64,000 nucleotides of DNA. It comes from JAXGMQ01 sp964613055 (GTDB taxonomy: Bacteria; Caldisericota; Caldisericia; JAAYUI01). Below the pieces are notes generated by a model. That model did not search any database. It saw nothing but the letters and a program-made list of their open reading frames with translations, and was not told where the DNA came from. The position numbers and the translations under genes were made by a program. Of the stretch, positions 17,397 to 26,657 are shown one piece after another (within the stretch, counting starts at the first letter, position 1; every line of letters starts with the position of its first letter). The DNA lies in the NCBI GenBank assembly GCA_964613055.1, contig CAZTGD010000001.1:1-64000 (forward strand), read 5' to 3'.

Positions 17397-20300
17397 CTAC
17401 TTCTCTGATGGATACACCACCTCAATAGCGCTCTCCTCTGCTATCCAGTTTACATCAGCACCCAGTGACTCACAGGCAAACCTGAGTGGGAGCATGGTGC
17501 GACCATTCACAATTGTTGGATAGAGGACAGTCTGACCATCGGCACCAATGATTGTCGTCTCTACACCATTTATCTTGGCAGTGGACACATTGTCCACCCA
17601 AAGCTGAAGGAACGTATTGCCCAGTGTGACGTCAACCCTTCTGTCAGCATCAATCCAATCAACCGTTGCGCCCAACGCCTCAAACACAGCCCTGACTGGC
17701 ATGTATGAGTTGCCAGCAAGCTCTGCAGGAAGAGGTGGTGACTTGGTTGTAGGCATGGGATCAAGATCATCCGCCTGTTTGTTATTGATGACAAACTTGG
17801 GCTCATTGACCCAGAGTTTGAGCCTTATGGTTTCAACAGTTTCAAACTTGATGTAGCTGTCGATGGTTGATTCATTCCCAAGCGTGTCAACTGCCTTGAC
17901 AGTTACAGCGTTGAGGCCAGAGTTGAGTTCAATTTCAAAGCTGAAGTTGCCTTCCAGATCAACTGAAGCTTCTTGACCATTTATGAAGACCTTTGCCATA
18001 GGTTCAGTCGTTCCTTCAAGCGTAACTGGTGATTGAGAGACGAGTTCTGGAATATCACACTCAATGGCTGGAGGCTGTGAATCAACGATGAGAGTAAATG
18101 GAGTAGGATCAGAAGTTTTTTCACTCATTGTCGAAGCAATGACAGTAACATTGTATTGACCGTCTCCTTCTACGGTAATCTCTAACTCAAAGGAACCCTC
18201 TTCGTCTGACTGGCAGTACCCAACTGGAACATTGTCTATGAGTGCAACAACGCTGTGATTGGGGGATGTTTTCCCTTTGAGTGTGTATGTGGTTGTTTGC
18301 GAACCGGCGAATCCGGGTTCAGGAAGATCGAGTTCAAGGGGGATCTTAGTGGCATCAATGATTACAGTCCTGTTGAGTTTAAAAACATTACCTGCCTTAT
18401 CCTTGGAAACCATATTGATTGTGTATTCACCGTCTTCGAGATCCTTGAGTATCACGCTGAACTCACCATTGGCAGATACTTCAATGGGTTCATCGTTCAC
18501 CATCAGTCTCGCTCCACGTTCGGTAGCGCCCTGGAACTCAAATGGAAGGCTGACAATCTTTTGACCCTCCTTAATGGTTGTTCGGATTATAGGTCTTCTT
18601 GTGTCAAGGATTACAACCTTGATAACATCGGCGGCATTTCCATCAGCGTCTTCAGCGTGGAACTTCAGCTCATTGCGACCCTCGTCAATGGGTATCATAT
18701 CGCTGAATGTGCCATCTGTTTTAACAGTAACGGGTCTACCGTTAACGCTGAGTGTTGCACCTGGAACGGTTGTACCCTCTACCTTGAAGCTGTCCTCATT
18801 TGTGATTGTGGTATCGTCAAGGTCTATGTCTAGTTTTATTGGGGGTTTTGCAACAACGTTCATTTCAATTGGTATCGAGAGATTGCCAACACTCGACTCG
18901 ACATCAATTGATCCACTGTGCATTCCGGGTTCCATACCTTCAGCAGACAGTGTGACCTCGTATGTCTGTGAGAGGGTGACATACTCTGTTGAAGACAGTG
19001 ATATCCAATCATCGCTTGGGGTTAGTGTTCCGTTTATCTCACCAGTGTCATTATAATAAACTCGAACGTTTCTCGTTTTGACTTCATCCGGGTAGATCTG
19101 GTTTATCCTGATTGTGGATGGATCTGAGTACAGTCCTACAACCTTTTCGCCATAGCATATGATCCTGTCACCACTGACAAACACCTTATCGTTTGCGATC
19201 ACGGGCATTGGCATAATCATCGACCCACCACCAAACGGCATTCCACCGGACATCATTGTATCATCAGTGAAAACTATTTCACCATCTGTGATGTTGGCTA
19301 TTGAGAATTTGGTTCCTCTTGTGCTGATAACCTTGTCCTTAGTACAGGCAAATTGCATACAAGTGAATGCCATGCCACCGGGTGTTTCGTTCTTCCACAC
19401 AAGAGAGCCTTTGTTCTTGCTGACGCATATTGTATGACTCATGGCGAGTTGGAGAACGATACCTCTTGGTGTGATGGCAGGTATACCATATAGGCAGAAA
19501 TCAACAGTTCTTTCATTAGCGTAGTCAATGCTGGAGATATCAAACACCCAGATATCTTCTCCATTCTCAGCGTTGCATGCCATGAGTTCGCTGGTGGGCA
19601 TGACCATCCTTCTACCACCGATTTCACTCGGTACTTTCATTTTAGAGAAGTAGATTCTACCATCTGCATAGGAGATTCCTCCTGCAATTTCGCTTTCATC
19701 AAGCTTCTTTTCCCATGCTATCTTTCCCTCCTCATCAAATGCAATAACGGCAGAATCATTAATCTCAGGCATTGGATTATCAGGATTCATCTTGATCTTT
19801 GCTACAGATGTAAATATCTTCCCATCCCCGTATGTCAGCATCATCAGTGGCATCCTGTCTAGATCAGCACTCCAAACCTCTGACTGGTTATTTGGATCCA
19901 TACATACAAACCTGGTGTTACCAATTGTCCGATCCTCACCTATCTCAGTGTATGCAAGATAGATATACTCTTCGCCAACCAGCCCTCCTGATATTGTGGT
20001 GGGTTTTTTTATCACTTCTTTGAAGATCTCGGCTCCATTTTCAGGTGAAATCATACCAATAACAGAACTCACTTCTGTCTCTTCAGTGGTACTCATCGGG
20101 TGACCACCTCCTCCAGGACGACCGCCTCCATGACCTCCACCTCCTGATCCATCTTCTCCACCTCCAGCTTGCATGTAAGATGTACAGATGAATACGATCT
20201 TCCCATCAACATATCCAATTTGAGCTGAACCTATTTCTCCAACCTTATAGCTCCATAGCTCTCGACCATCAGATTGTTCTAAGCATACAATCACGCCCTG

Positions 20301-20534
20301 TGATGTGCCAAAAATTATCTTGTCATCGATTGCTATGTGTGATGCAATTGTTCCGTTCTCAGGATAGTATACCCATTCTCTTTGCATTACATCGGGTATG
20401 GTTGTGTCTGGTTGATAGTTGGTGTGAGAAGGATCATTAAACATGTTTGGCCAATCTGAATTGGTGGTCGCTGTCAGTATAAAAGCTGGCACTAGAAGTG
20501 CGACTACAACCAGTAATGCAGTAAACTTTCTCAT
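17397..20534 (-). CDS. Large secreted surface protein: PQQ-type propeller, Ig-like repeats, stalk domain
   Basis: 1045 residues. Signal peptide MRKFTALLVVVALLVPAFILT. Residues about 30-480 are PQQ-type propeller blades (repeated VCLEQSDGRELW, IAFDEEGKIAWEKKL and similar). A glycine/histidine-rich loop (about 123-146, HGGGRPGGGGHP) interrupts the propeller. A BACON-like domain follows (near 510-590), then about four bacterial Ig-like repeats of the type VPGATLSVNGRPVTVKTDGTF. The C-terminal 145 residues carry two half-modules of the copper-amine-oxidase-N (stalk) family, each with NGRTMLPLRFACESLGA-type motifs. Start at 20534 is supported by AAGGAGAAG; a longer frame to 20621 overlaps enolase. 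It probably sits on the cell surface; ligand unknown. Confidence 0.85.
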   Translation of the reverse strand: MRKFTALLVVVALLVPAFILTATTNSDWPNMFNDPSHTNYQPDTTIPDVMQREWVYYPENGTIASHIAIDDKIIFGTSQGVIVCLEQSDGRELWSYKVGEIGSAQIGYVDGKIVFICTSYMQAGGGEDGSGGGGHGGGRPGGGGHPMSTTEETEVSSVIGMISPENGAEIFKEVIKKPTTISGGLVGEEYIYLAYTEIGEDRTIGNTRFVCMDPNNQSEVWSADLDRMPLMMLTYGDGKIFTSVAKIKMNPDNPMPEINDSAVIAFDEEGKIAWEKKLDESEIAGGISYADGRIYFSKMKVPSEIGGRRMVMPTSELMACNAENGEDIWVFDISSIDYANERTVDFCLYGIPAITPRGIVLQLAMSHTICVSKNKGSLVWKNETPGGMAFTCMQFACTKDKVISTRGTKFSIANITDGEIVFTDDTMMSGGMPFGGGSMIMPMPVIANDKVFVSGDRIICYGEKVVGLYSDPSTIRINQIYPDEVKTRNVRVYYNDTGEINGTLTPSDDWISLSSTEYVTLSQTYEVTLSAEGMEPGMHSGSIDVESSVGNLSIPIEMNVVAKPPIKLDIDLDDTTITNEDSFKVEGTTVPGATLSVNGRPVTVKTDGTFSDMIPIDEGRNELKFHAEDADGNAADVIKVVILDTRRPIIRTTIKEGQKIVSLPFEFQGATERGARLMVNDEPIEVSANGEFSVILKDLEDGEYTINMVSKDKAGNVFKLNRTVIIDATKIPLELDLPEPGFAGSQTTTYTLKGKTSPNHSVVALIDNVPVGYCQSDEEGSFELEITVEGDGQYNVTVIASTMSEKTSDPTPFTLIVDSQPPAIECDIPELVSQSPVTLEGTTEPMAKVFINGQEASVDLEGNFSFEIELNSGLNAVTVKAVDTLGNESTIDSYIKFETVETIRLKLWVNEPKFVINNKQADDLDPMPTTKSPPLPAELAGNSYMPVRAVFEALGATVDWIDADRRVDVTLGNTFLQLWVDNVSTAKINGVETTIIGADGQTVLYPTIVNGRTMLPLRFACESLGADVNWIAEESAIEVVYPSEK

Positions 20535-20547
20535 ATTGTCTTCTCCT

Positions 20548-21804
20548 TTAGATAACGCCATAAGTAGCGTTTTCACCGAGTTCTTCTTCGATTCGAAGTA
20601 ACTCATTGTATTTTTCAACACGTTCAGTTCGAGCTGGAGCGCCAGTCTTTATCTGTCCACTCCTGGAAGCTACCGCCAGGTGTGCAATGAAACTGTCTGC
20701 AGTTTCACCCGAACGGTGAGAAATAACGTAGCTGTAGCCGCTTTTTCTGGCAAGCTCAATCGTTTCCCACGTCTCTTTGACACTACCGATTTGATTTAGT
20801 TTAATTAGTATTGAATTGGCAAATTTGTCTTCAATTCCCTTCTTGAATATCCCTCGATTTGTAACGAACAGGTCATCACCAACAACCTGTATTTTATCTC
20901 TGAGGGCTTTTGTGTGAAGCTTCCATCCATCGGCATCCTGCTCTGCCATGCCATCTTCAATTGATACGATTGGGTATTTATCTATCATCTTTTCATACCA
21001 AGCATTAAGGTCATATGAGGTGATCTGTTTACCCTCGAATGAATATTTCCCGTCTTCATATATCTCTGATGATGCGGCATCTATTGTTAGTTCACAGTCC
21101 TCACCAGGTTTATAGCCAGCCTTCTTGATGGCGTTCATCAATAGCTGGAATGCTTCCTCGTGACTCTCAAGGTCTGGTGCGAAGCCACCTTCATCGCCTA
21201 CAGCTGTAGACAAACCCTTTTCGTTCAATATCTTCTTGAGTGTGTGGTAAATCTCGATTCCCATCCTCAAACCCTCTGAGAATGTATCTGCGCCAGAGGG
21301 GAAGATCATGAATTCCTGCAAGTCAAGATTGTTGCTTGCATGAGCTCCACCGTTAATCACATTCATCATTGGCACAGGTAGATGACTAGCCATTGCTCCA
21401 CCAAGATATCTGTACAGTGGCATATTAAGCGAATTTGCACCAGCTCTGGCAACAGCCAATGATACTGCAAGGATTGCGTTTGCTCCTAGTTTACTCTTGT
21501 TCTTAGTCCCATCGAGTTTCAGCAGAAGACTATCAACTCCAGCCTGATCGAATACATTGAAGTCAAACAGGGAGTTGGTGATCTTGTCATTGATCGTGTT
21601 TATTGCTGTTTCTACGGATTTACCCATGTAGTATTTTGGATTGCCGTCTCTCAATTCAAGAGCCTCTCGCATTCCGGTTGACGCTCCAGATGGAACAGCG
21701 GCTCTTCCAATGATTCCGTCAGAAGTAACTACGTCCGCTTCTATAGTTGGGTTACCTCTGGAATCGATTATCTGTCTGGCTGTTACGTTTTCAATTGTAC
21801 TCAT
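20548..21804 (-). CDS. eno: Enolase
   Basis: 418 residues. Converts 2-phosphoglycerate to phosphoenolpyruvate in glycolysis and gluconeogenesis. The sequence shows ARQIIDSRGNPTIEADV at the start, SGASTGMREALELRD, the metal-binding and catalytic segments VGDEGGFAPDL and VSIEDGMAEQD, the catalytic lysine in ILIKLNQIGSV, and the family signature SHRSGETADSFIAHLAV. Slightly shorter than typical bacterial enolases (about 430). The start is preceded by AAAGGAAATGACTG. It lies 13 nt upstream of the PQQ/stalk gene on the same strand, so the two may be co-transcribed, an odd pairing. Confidence 0.97.
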   Translation of the reverse strand: MSTIENVTARQIIDSRGNPTIEADVVTSDGIIGRAAVPSGASTGMREALELRDGNPKYYMGKSVETAINTINDKITNSLFDFNVFDQAGVDSLLLKLDGTKNKSKLGANAILAVSLAVARAGANSLNMPLYRYLGGAMASHLPVPMMNVINGGAHASNNLDLQEFMIFPSGADTFSEGLRMGIEIYHTLKKILNEKGLSTAVGDEGGFAPDLESHEEAFQLLMNAIKKAGYKPGEDCELTIDAASSEIYEDGKYSFEGKQITSYDLNAWYEKMIDKYPIVSIEDGMAEQDADGWKLHTKALRDKIQVVGDDLFVTNRGIFKKGIEDKFANSILIKLNQIGSVKETWETIELARKSGYSYVISHRSGETADSFIAHLAVASRSGQIKTGAPARTERVEKYNELLRIEEELGENATYGVI

Positions 21805-21839
21805 AATCAGTCATTTCCTTTCGTCGGGGATATCAGCCC

Positions 21840-21869
21840 TTGACCTGACCATGTATATGATTATATATT
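21840..21869 (+). promoter_or_regulatory. Promoter of tRNA-Leu(CAG)
   Basis: TTGACC (21840-21845), 18-bp spacer, TATATT (21864-21869). Expected start about 21876, some 39 nt before the tRNA. The -10 region overlaps that of the divergent enolase promoter. Confidence 0.5.
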
Positions 21870-21887
21870 ACACACATTCTGTGGCAA
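21860..21887 (-). promoter_or_regulatory. Promoter of eno
   Basis: On the minus strand TTGCCA (21882-21887), 16-bp spacer, TATAAT (21860-21865). It overlaps face to face with the tRNA-Leu promoter, so the two could compete. Confidence 0.5.
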
Positions 21888-21914
21888 GCCCATTTACGGT
21901 CACAGAATGGTCGT

Positions 21915-22001
21915 GCCGAAGTGGCGGAATTGGTAGACGCGCATGGTTCAGGTCCATGTCCAGGCAACTGGGTGGGGGTTCAAGTCCCTTCTTCGGCACC
22001 A
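21915..22001 (+). tRNA. tRNA-Leu(CAG)
   Basis: 87 nt with a 7-bp acceptor stem GCCGAAG/CTTCGGC, class II layout with a variable arm, D-loop GGCGGAATTGGTAGACGC, anticodon loop TTCAGGT (CAG), T-loop TTCAAGT and an encoded CCA. The T-stem has two G-T wobbles. A long protein frame starting inside the tRNA at 21921 is not a gene start. Confidence 0.95.
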
Positions 22002-22043
22002 CTGTTTCTTAGAACCCATACAAATATCAGCTGTATTGATAAT

Positions 22044-24233
22044 ATGAGGTTATCATCTCTTGTTCTTGTTGTGACCGCTATTGTGACTACGTCTGTCGTG
22101 TCTTCATCATTAATTGCTGTTGACGATTACAGAAAAGCTCCCGCTCCACCTTTTTCTTTGACATCAAAAGTGGATATTGAAGCTGGATATCTTTCAAAAT
22201 ATCCACCAGTCTCGTTTAGGGATGGGTATATTTTTGGTGACTCCAAAGGGAGACTGCAGTACATAGTTGGTGACAGTTGCTGGATGAGTGTCTCTGTTGA
22301 TGGTTCAGATATCAAGTCAGCACCAATTCTGGATGGGGATATCGTATTAGTTGGTACAATGGCAGGTACGTTGGCAAGTATTCATATGCCATCTGGAGAG
22401 TTGCGATGGGCGTTCAAAGCGAAGAATGCAATTATTGGAAGACCTCTTGTAGCAGAGGATAATGTTTATTTTGGCAGTGCTGATGAGAGATTCTATTGCC
22501 TCAACTTAGAAGATGGTTCAAAAGTATTTGAATATCAAACCAATGCTCCGATATGGAGTACTCCTTGTGTTGTGGGTGATAGTGTGATTTTTGGGTGTGA
22601 TGATGATTCAGTTTATTGTATCAACAGGTTTGATGGAGAGCTAATTTGGGTGTTCAAGTGCGATGGCTGGGTGGAGGCAGAACCTGTAGTTGATGATATT
22701 TTTATATACATAGGTACTTTGGGTGGGAGTGTGTATAAAATAGATATCTTAACAGGTGAATTGGAATGGAAAATACAACTTAATGATGCAGTTCATTCAA
22801 AGGGTGTGCAGATAGATAACAGGTATTTTACCGCTGATGACTCGGGATCGATAACATGTTTGGATACTTTCAACGGAGAAATTATCTGGCAGAGAACAGA
22901 CTACTCCGCAATTGATACGCCTTTAGAGACAAATGGGGAGTTGATCTATTTTACCGACGAAAACAAGAGGTTTGTTTGTTTGGATGTGTTTGGTGATCAA
23001 CTCTGGAGAAGGAATATGATTCATGCGGTTCGGAGTGGTGTTTTGGTGGATGAGTACACTCTTGTTATGGTGAGTTCAGATGGATTTCTTGAATGTTGGG
23101 ATGAATGTGGTTATGTAGAGGTTACACCAAAGAACCGTTATCTGGGAGAGGTTGCTGAGGAGGATGGTTTTTTTTCATTCAGGATGGATATTGTATCAGG
23201 TAGAAAGGATGATCGAGCTTCCCAGGGGATGATCGATTATAGACCTTTTGAAGCGGGGAAAAGGTGCAAAGCAGTTCAATTCAAGGAGTTGGGAATATCC
23301 TATATCAAGAATTTGCGGGTATTCAGCTATGAAGGAAACATAGATCTTTCAGATCCGTCCTTCTGTGATGGATCGAACGATTTCGTTGTATATTTTGGTA
23401 TCGGTCAACCGTTAAGCGAGGGTGATGGGATTTACCAGTCTCCCAGCTCAGATGGAATGGTTCACACTCGGTTTACCTTTGATTTGGTTAGTGACAGGTC
23501 AGATTGTCAGACATGCGAGCCATGTTATAAAGTCAGCATAACGCCCAATAATACACCCTATTTCAAACGAAATGAGTCTGGGAGTTTTGAGATACAAGTT
23601 TCGTCTGCAGACGATATCAACAGGGAGATAGAGATTAATATAGAGGGCATAAAGGGAATCGAAAGTGAGGAACTCAAACTGATGCAGGAAGATGGTTTAG
23701 TGTCTCACCAAATTGAGTTCGATTGCATGGATCTGCCTGGAGGTTCGTATTTTCAGATACCGATCAGTATATCGTGTGTGACCTGCCCCAGACCAAATGA
23801 GAAAATGAGGTCTGATTGGCATTCAAACAGAACGATCAGTTTCACAACAGACCCCAGGCTGAGGATAGATATGAAACCTGATTCGGTGGATGTGTTGGTC
23901 AACGGTAATCCAGTAAGACTCGATGTGCCAGCCAGGATAGTTGATGGCAGAACTCTTGTGCCTATAAGATTTGTAGCCGAAACGTTTGGTTGTGATGTAT
24001 CTTGGGAGCAGGAAACAAAGAAGGTAACTATAATTAAAGATGAAACTGTTCTCAATTACTGGGCGTATCAAAAGAGAGCCAGATTCAATGGACTTGATGT
24101 GGAAATCGATGTTGGTCCCATAATCGAAAGGGGACGAACACTCGTTCCCTTTCGCTCAGTTGCCGAATCACTTGGAGCTTATGTACGGTGGATAGCTACA
24201 TCAAGAGATATAATAATTGATTGGGAGTTTTAG
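22044..24233 (+). CDS. Secreted PQQ-type propeller protein with C-terminal stalk domain
   Basis: 729 residues from the ATG at 22044, chosen because it opens a clear signal peptide (MRLSSLVLVVTAIVTTSVV); the upstream frame runs into tRNA-Leu. Residues about 60-370 are propeller blades with repeated VLVGTMAGTLASIHMPSGELRW-like units (GSADERFYCLNLEDGSKVF, GTLGGSVYKIDILTGELEW). A middle beta-rich part contains a CQTCEPCYK cysteine cluster. The last 130 residues hold two copper-amine-oxidase-N half-modules (VDGRTLVPIRFVAETFG and ERGRTLVPFRSVAESLG). It shares this architecture with the protein at 17397 and in part with 38894. The 3' end overlaps the convergent symporter gene by 4 nt. The start is 42 nt after the tRNA, so it may be co-transcribed with it. 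Confidence 0.82.
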   Translation: MRLSSLVLVVTAIVTTSVVSSSLIAVDDYRKAPAPPFSLTSKVDIEAGYLSKYPPVSFRDGYIFGDSKGRLQYIVGDSCWMSVSVDGSDIKSAPILDGDIVLVGTMAGTLASIHMPSGELRWAFKAKNAIIGRPLVAEDNVYFGSADERFYCLNLEDGSKVFEYQTNAPIWSTPCVVGDSVIFGCDDDSVYCINRFDGELIWVFKCDGWVEAEPVVDDIFIYIGTLGGSVYKIDILTGELEWKIQLNDAVHSKGVQIDNRYFTADDSGSITCLDTFNGEIIWQRTDYSAIDTPLETNGELIYFTDENKRFVCLDVFGDQLWRRNMIHAVRSGVLVDEYTLVMVSSDGFLECWDECGYVEVTPKNRYLGEVAEEDGFFSFRMDIVSGRKDDRASQGMIDYRPFEAGKRCKAVQFKELGISYIKNLRVFSYEGNIDLSDPSFCDGSNDFVVYFGIGQPLSEGDGIYQSPSSDGMVHTRFTFDLVSDRSDCQTCEPCYKVSITPNNTPYFKRNESGSFEIQVSSADDINREIEINIEGIKGIESEELKLMQEDGLVSHQIEFDCMDLPGGSYFQIPISISCVTCPRPNEKMRSDWHSNRTISFTTDPRLRIDMKPDSVDVLVNGNPVRLDVPARIVDGRTLVPIRFVAETFGCDVSWEQETKKVTIIKDETVLNYWAYQKRARFNGLDVEIDVGPIIERGRTLVPFRSVAESLGAYVRWIATSRDIIIDWEF

Positions 24234-25813
24234 TTTTCGCTGACAGTTTCCCTTGCAAAGCATGCATCAATATGCTCTTGTGGCAGTTTATTAGTGTATT
24301 TGGAAACAACAAAAAGGGTGATGATTGAGAACAAAAGACCAACAAAACCTGGCTCAATGAAATTCAATGGGTGAATGTTTGTTAGTGATTTAATGCCAAG
24401 TGTTCCACCGTTAAAAATGAATGTCCACAGAAGCGAAACAGCCAATCCCACTATCATTGAGCTAACGGCACCCGCTTTGGTTGCACCTCTCCAGAACAGC
24501 GCTCCGATGGTTGGAGCGAGGAATGTCCCCGCCGCTATGGCGAAGAAAAAGGCGGTGCATTTGGCAATCATACCAGCTGGAAGGATGAATATACCGAGTA
24601 TGAATGTTAGTATTATTGATACTGCAATACCTACTCTTTTCCACAACAGAGTATTTTTAGTTTTTCTATTTTTTGCGATGTTATCTTCGTAAACGTCCTT
24701 TCCAATGGAGGTGCCAATCGTGTGGAACTGTGCAGATGATGTCGATATGCCTGCTGATATGAGAGTCAACAGGAAAACATAAACAAACCATTTAGGCATG
24801 TATGTGGTTATTAGCTGTGGTATTACCTGGTCTACGTTCGAACCTACAATACCCATAGAGGTTTTCCCAAAGTCATTAAAAAATGCTACATTGGATAATG
24901 ATCCAGCTATATATGCACCACCAACGACGATGAGGATAAAGACAGCCCCAACAGCCATCGCCCTGGTCAGATCTCTATTGCTTTTAACGGTCATGAAACG
25001 AACTAGTAGTTGAGGTTGAGATAAAACACCAACACCGATACCCATCATCAGTGTAGAGATGGTCAGCCACCAGAATTGAGAGTTGAATACGGGGAAGGAT
25101 GTCCATCCAGTGTGTCCTGCCTGTGCCAGCTTATCAGTTATGAGGTGGGACATCGAAGTCAACTGACTGTGAGCTGATGTTATTCCACCAAGTTTTATAT
25201 AGATAAATACTAAGATTCCAATCATACTCACCAGCATTATCGAACCCAGCAGGGAATCTGAATACACAACACCTTTGAGTCCTCCGGTGATAACGTATAC
25301 AGCCACAATGATAATGTATATCAGTGCAAGCCAGGCAATGTCAATTCCAAACACTGGTACCATGAACTCAGCTGCACCTTTCATCACTGCCGCGGCGTAC
25401 AGAGGCATGAATATAAAGATGACAAGACCTGAGAACCATTGGGCGAAACTTGAACCAAACCTTTTCCCCAGAAACTCTGAAAATGTCTGTGATTTCAGAT
25501 TTTTACCCATCTGTCTCATTCGCTTGCCAAACACCATGTAGGCAATCAGTATACCAATGGCAATGTTGAGGAAAACGACCCACATCAGTGAGAACCCGAG
25601 TTTACCAGCAAGTCCGCCAAAGCCTATGATTGCAGATGTTGATATGAAAGCGGCACCATATGACAGCGCCATCATATATGGATTTACAGAGCCTCCAGCC
25701 AGTAGATAGTCCTTTGTCGAGGATGTTCTTTTGTATCCCAGCCAAGCGAGGAAACCGAGTATCAGCAAGAATCCAATCAGAATGGGTAAGAAAATTTTGA
25801 CATCAACTAACAC
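24230..25813 (-). CDS. Sodium:solute symporter (SSS family)
   Basis: 527 residues with about 13 predicted membrane helices. Typical SSS features are the N-terminal KDYLLAGGSVNPYMMALSYGAAFISTSAIIGF segment (only part of the family pattern is quoted here by position, residues about 35-65) and ITGGLKGVVYSD, a conserved SSS block in the fourth to fifth helix region. These transporters import an organic solute with Na+. Substrate cannot be assigned. Start is GTG at 25813 with AAGGAGG 6 nt upstream; an in-frame longer version to 25846 lacks support. The tiny gene directly upstream matches the symporter small accessory protein type, which strengthens the call. Confidence 0.88.
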   Translation of the reverse strand: MLVDVKIFLPILIGFLLILGFLAWLGYKRTSSTKDYLLAGGSVNPYMMALSYGAAFISTSAIIGFGGLAGKLGFSLMWVVFLNIAIGILIAYMVFGKRMRQMGKNLKSQTFSEFLGKRFGSSFAQWFSGLVIFIFMPLYAAAVMKGAAEFMVPVFGIDIAWLALIYIIIVAVYVITGGLKGVVYSDSLLGSIMLVSMIGILVFIYIKLGGITSAHSQLTSMSHLITDKLAQAGHTGWTSFPVFNSQFWWLTISTLMMGIGVGVLSQPQLLVRFMTVKSNRDLTRAMAVGAVFILIVVGGAYIAGSLSNVAFFNDFGKTSMGIVGSNVDQVIPQLITTYMPKWFVYVFLLTLISAGISTSSAQFHTIGTSIGKDVYEDNIAKNRKTKNTLLWKRVGIAVSIILTFILGIFILPAGMIAKCTAFFFAIAAGTFLAPTIGALFWRGATKAGAVSSMIVGLAVSLLWTFIFNGGTLGIKSLTNIHPLNFIEPGFVGLLFSIITLFVVSKYTNKLPQEHIDACFARETVSEN

Positions 25814-25814
25814 A

Positions 25815-25922
25815 CTAAGCCTCCTTGTTCCAGAAGACAATACCAATAATCACACAGACTACAGCTGACAGAATGGTCAGAATGAATCCGAGAAATGTAG
25901 TAAAATCGGCGAATCCAAGCAT
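25815..25922 (-). CDS. Symporter small accessory protein (35 aa)
   Basis: A 35-codon gene directly upstream of the symporter. The product begins MLGFADFTTFLGFI and contains one membrane helix (ILTILSAVVCVIIGIVFW) ending in NKEA. Small proteins of this length and form (MxGxxDxxxxxxFxLxILSxxxCVxYGxxxWN) are known beside SSS transporters and are thought to help their assembly. Strong ribosome binding site GGAGGATT before the ATG at 25922. The stop is 1 nt from the symporter GTG, so translation is coupled. Assignment rests on size, position and pattern. Confidence 0.75.
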   Translation of the reverse strand: MLGFADFTTFLGFILTILSAVVCVIIGIVFWNKEA

Positions 25923-25982
25923 AATAATCCTCCTTGTGGTTTATGATTCGCCGATTATAGCATAAAAATGTAGAATCACAAA

Positions 25983-26657
25983 TTATCGATTGTCAGTTTT
26001 TACTTGTTCTAGTTTATTCTCTATCCAATCAAACCAGGCATGAAGACCATCTCCCGATTTGATGGAGAAAGAGATGATGTCCAGTTTTGAGTTCACTTTT
26101 AGGGCATCCTGCTTGAAGTCATCAATGTTGAAGTCACAGTATGGAATAAGGTCCAGCTTGTTGATTAGAACGCAGTCTGAAACCCTGAATGCTAGAGGAT
26201 ACTTTGCTGGTTTGTCGTCACCCTCGGGAACTGAGAAAAGGAGAATCTTTGAGTGTTCACCTAGTTCATATGCCGCAGGGCAAACGAGGTTTCCAACGTT
26301 TTCAATGAATATAATATCAAGATTATCGAGGGGAAGCCCCTCGATTGCCTCTTTAACCTGCGATGCTGTAAGGTGACAGGAAGAACCAGTACCGGCTGTG
26401 TTAATGAGGGATACTGGGACATGCATCTTTTCGAGTCTTCTTGCATCCCTGTTGGTTTCGGGATCGCCCTCTACCACTGCGAGAAGGTAGTCATTTTTAA
26501 ACCTGGAGAGTGTTTTCTCAAGTAGAGATGTTTTCCCAGAGCCTGGAGAGCTGATCATATTCAGGGCAAGTATCCCTTTTGAATCAAATGTTTTCCTCAA
26601 ATAATCTGCTATCTTCTCTGTCTTAAAATCAACTTTCTTCTTTATATCAATCTCCAT
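25983..26657 (-). CDS. hypB: Hydrogenase/urease nickel incorporation GTPase HypB
   Basis: 224 residues. G-protein motifs are clear: SSPGSGKTSLLEKT (P-loop), VVEGDPETNRDARR, IFIENVGNLVCPAAYELGE (Walker B region) and VLINKLDLI (NKxD). The GSSCHL metal-site Cys-His is present; the N-terminal histidine-rich or CCxxC nickel store of some HypBs is absent. HypB delivers nickel with HypA to [NiFe]-hydrogenase (or urease). Start at 26657 or 26660 behind GGAGG; the longer frame to 26804 overlaps hypA. It overlaps the hypA 3' end by 11 nt. No hydrogenase structural genes are in the window. Confidence 0.92.
   Translation of the reverse strand: MEIDIKKKVDFKTEKIADYLRKTFDSKGILALNMISSPGSGKTSLLEKTLSRFKNDYLLAVVEGDPETNRDARRLEKMHVPVSLINTAGTGSSCHLTASQVKEAIEGLPLDNLDIIFIENVGNLVCPAAYELGEHSKILLFSVPEGDDKPAKYPLAFRVSDCVLINKLDLIPYCDFNIDDFKQDALKVNSKLDIISFSIKSGDGLHAWFDWIENKLEQVKTDNR

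Noticed and set aside
21921..22043. Long open frame that starts inside tRNA-Leu and leads into the PQQ/stalk gene
   Set aside because: It reads through the tRNA gene; the signal peptide begins at ATG 22044, so the upstream part is not protein.
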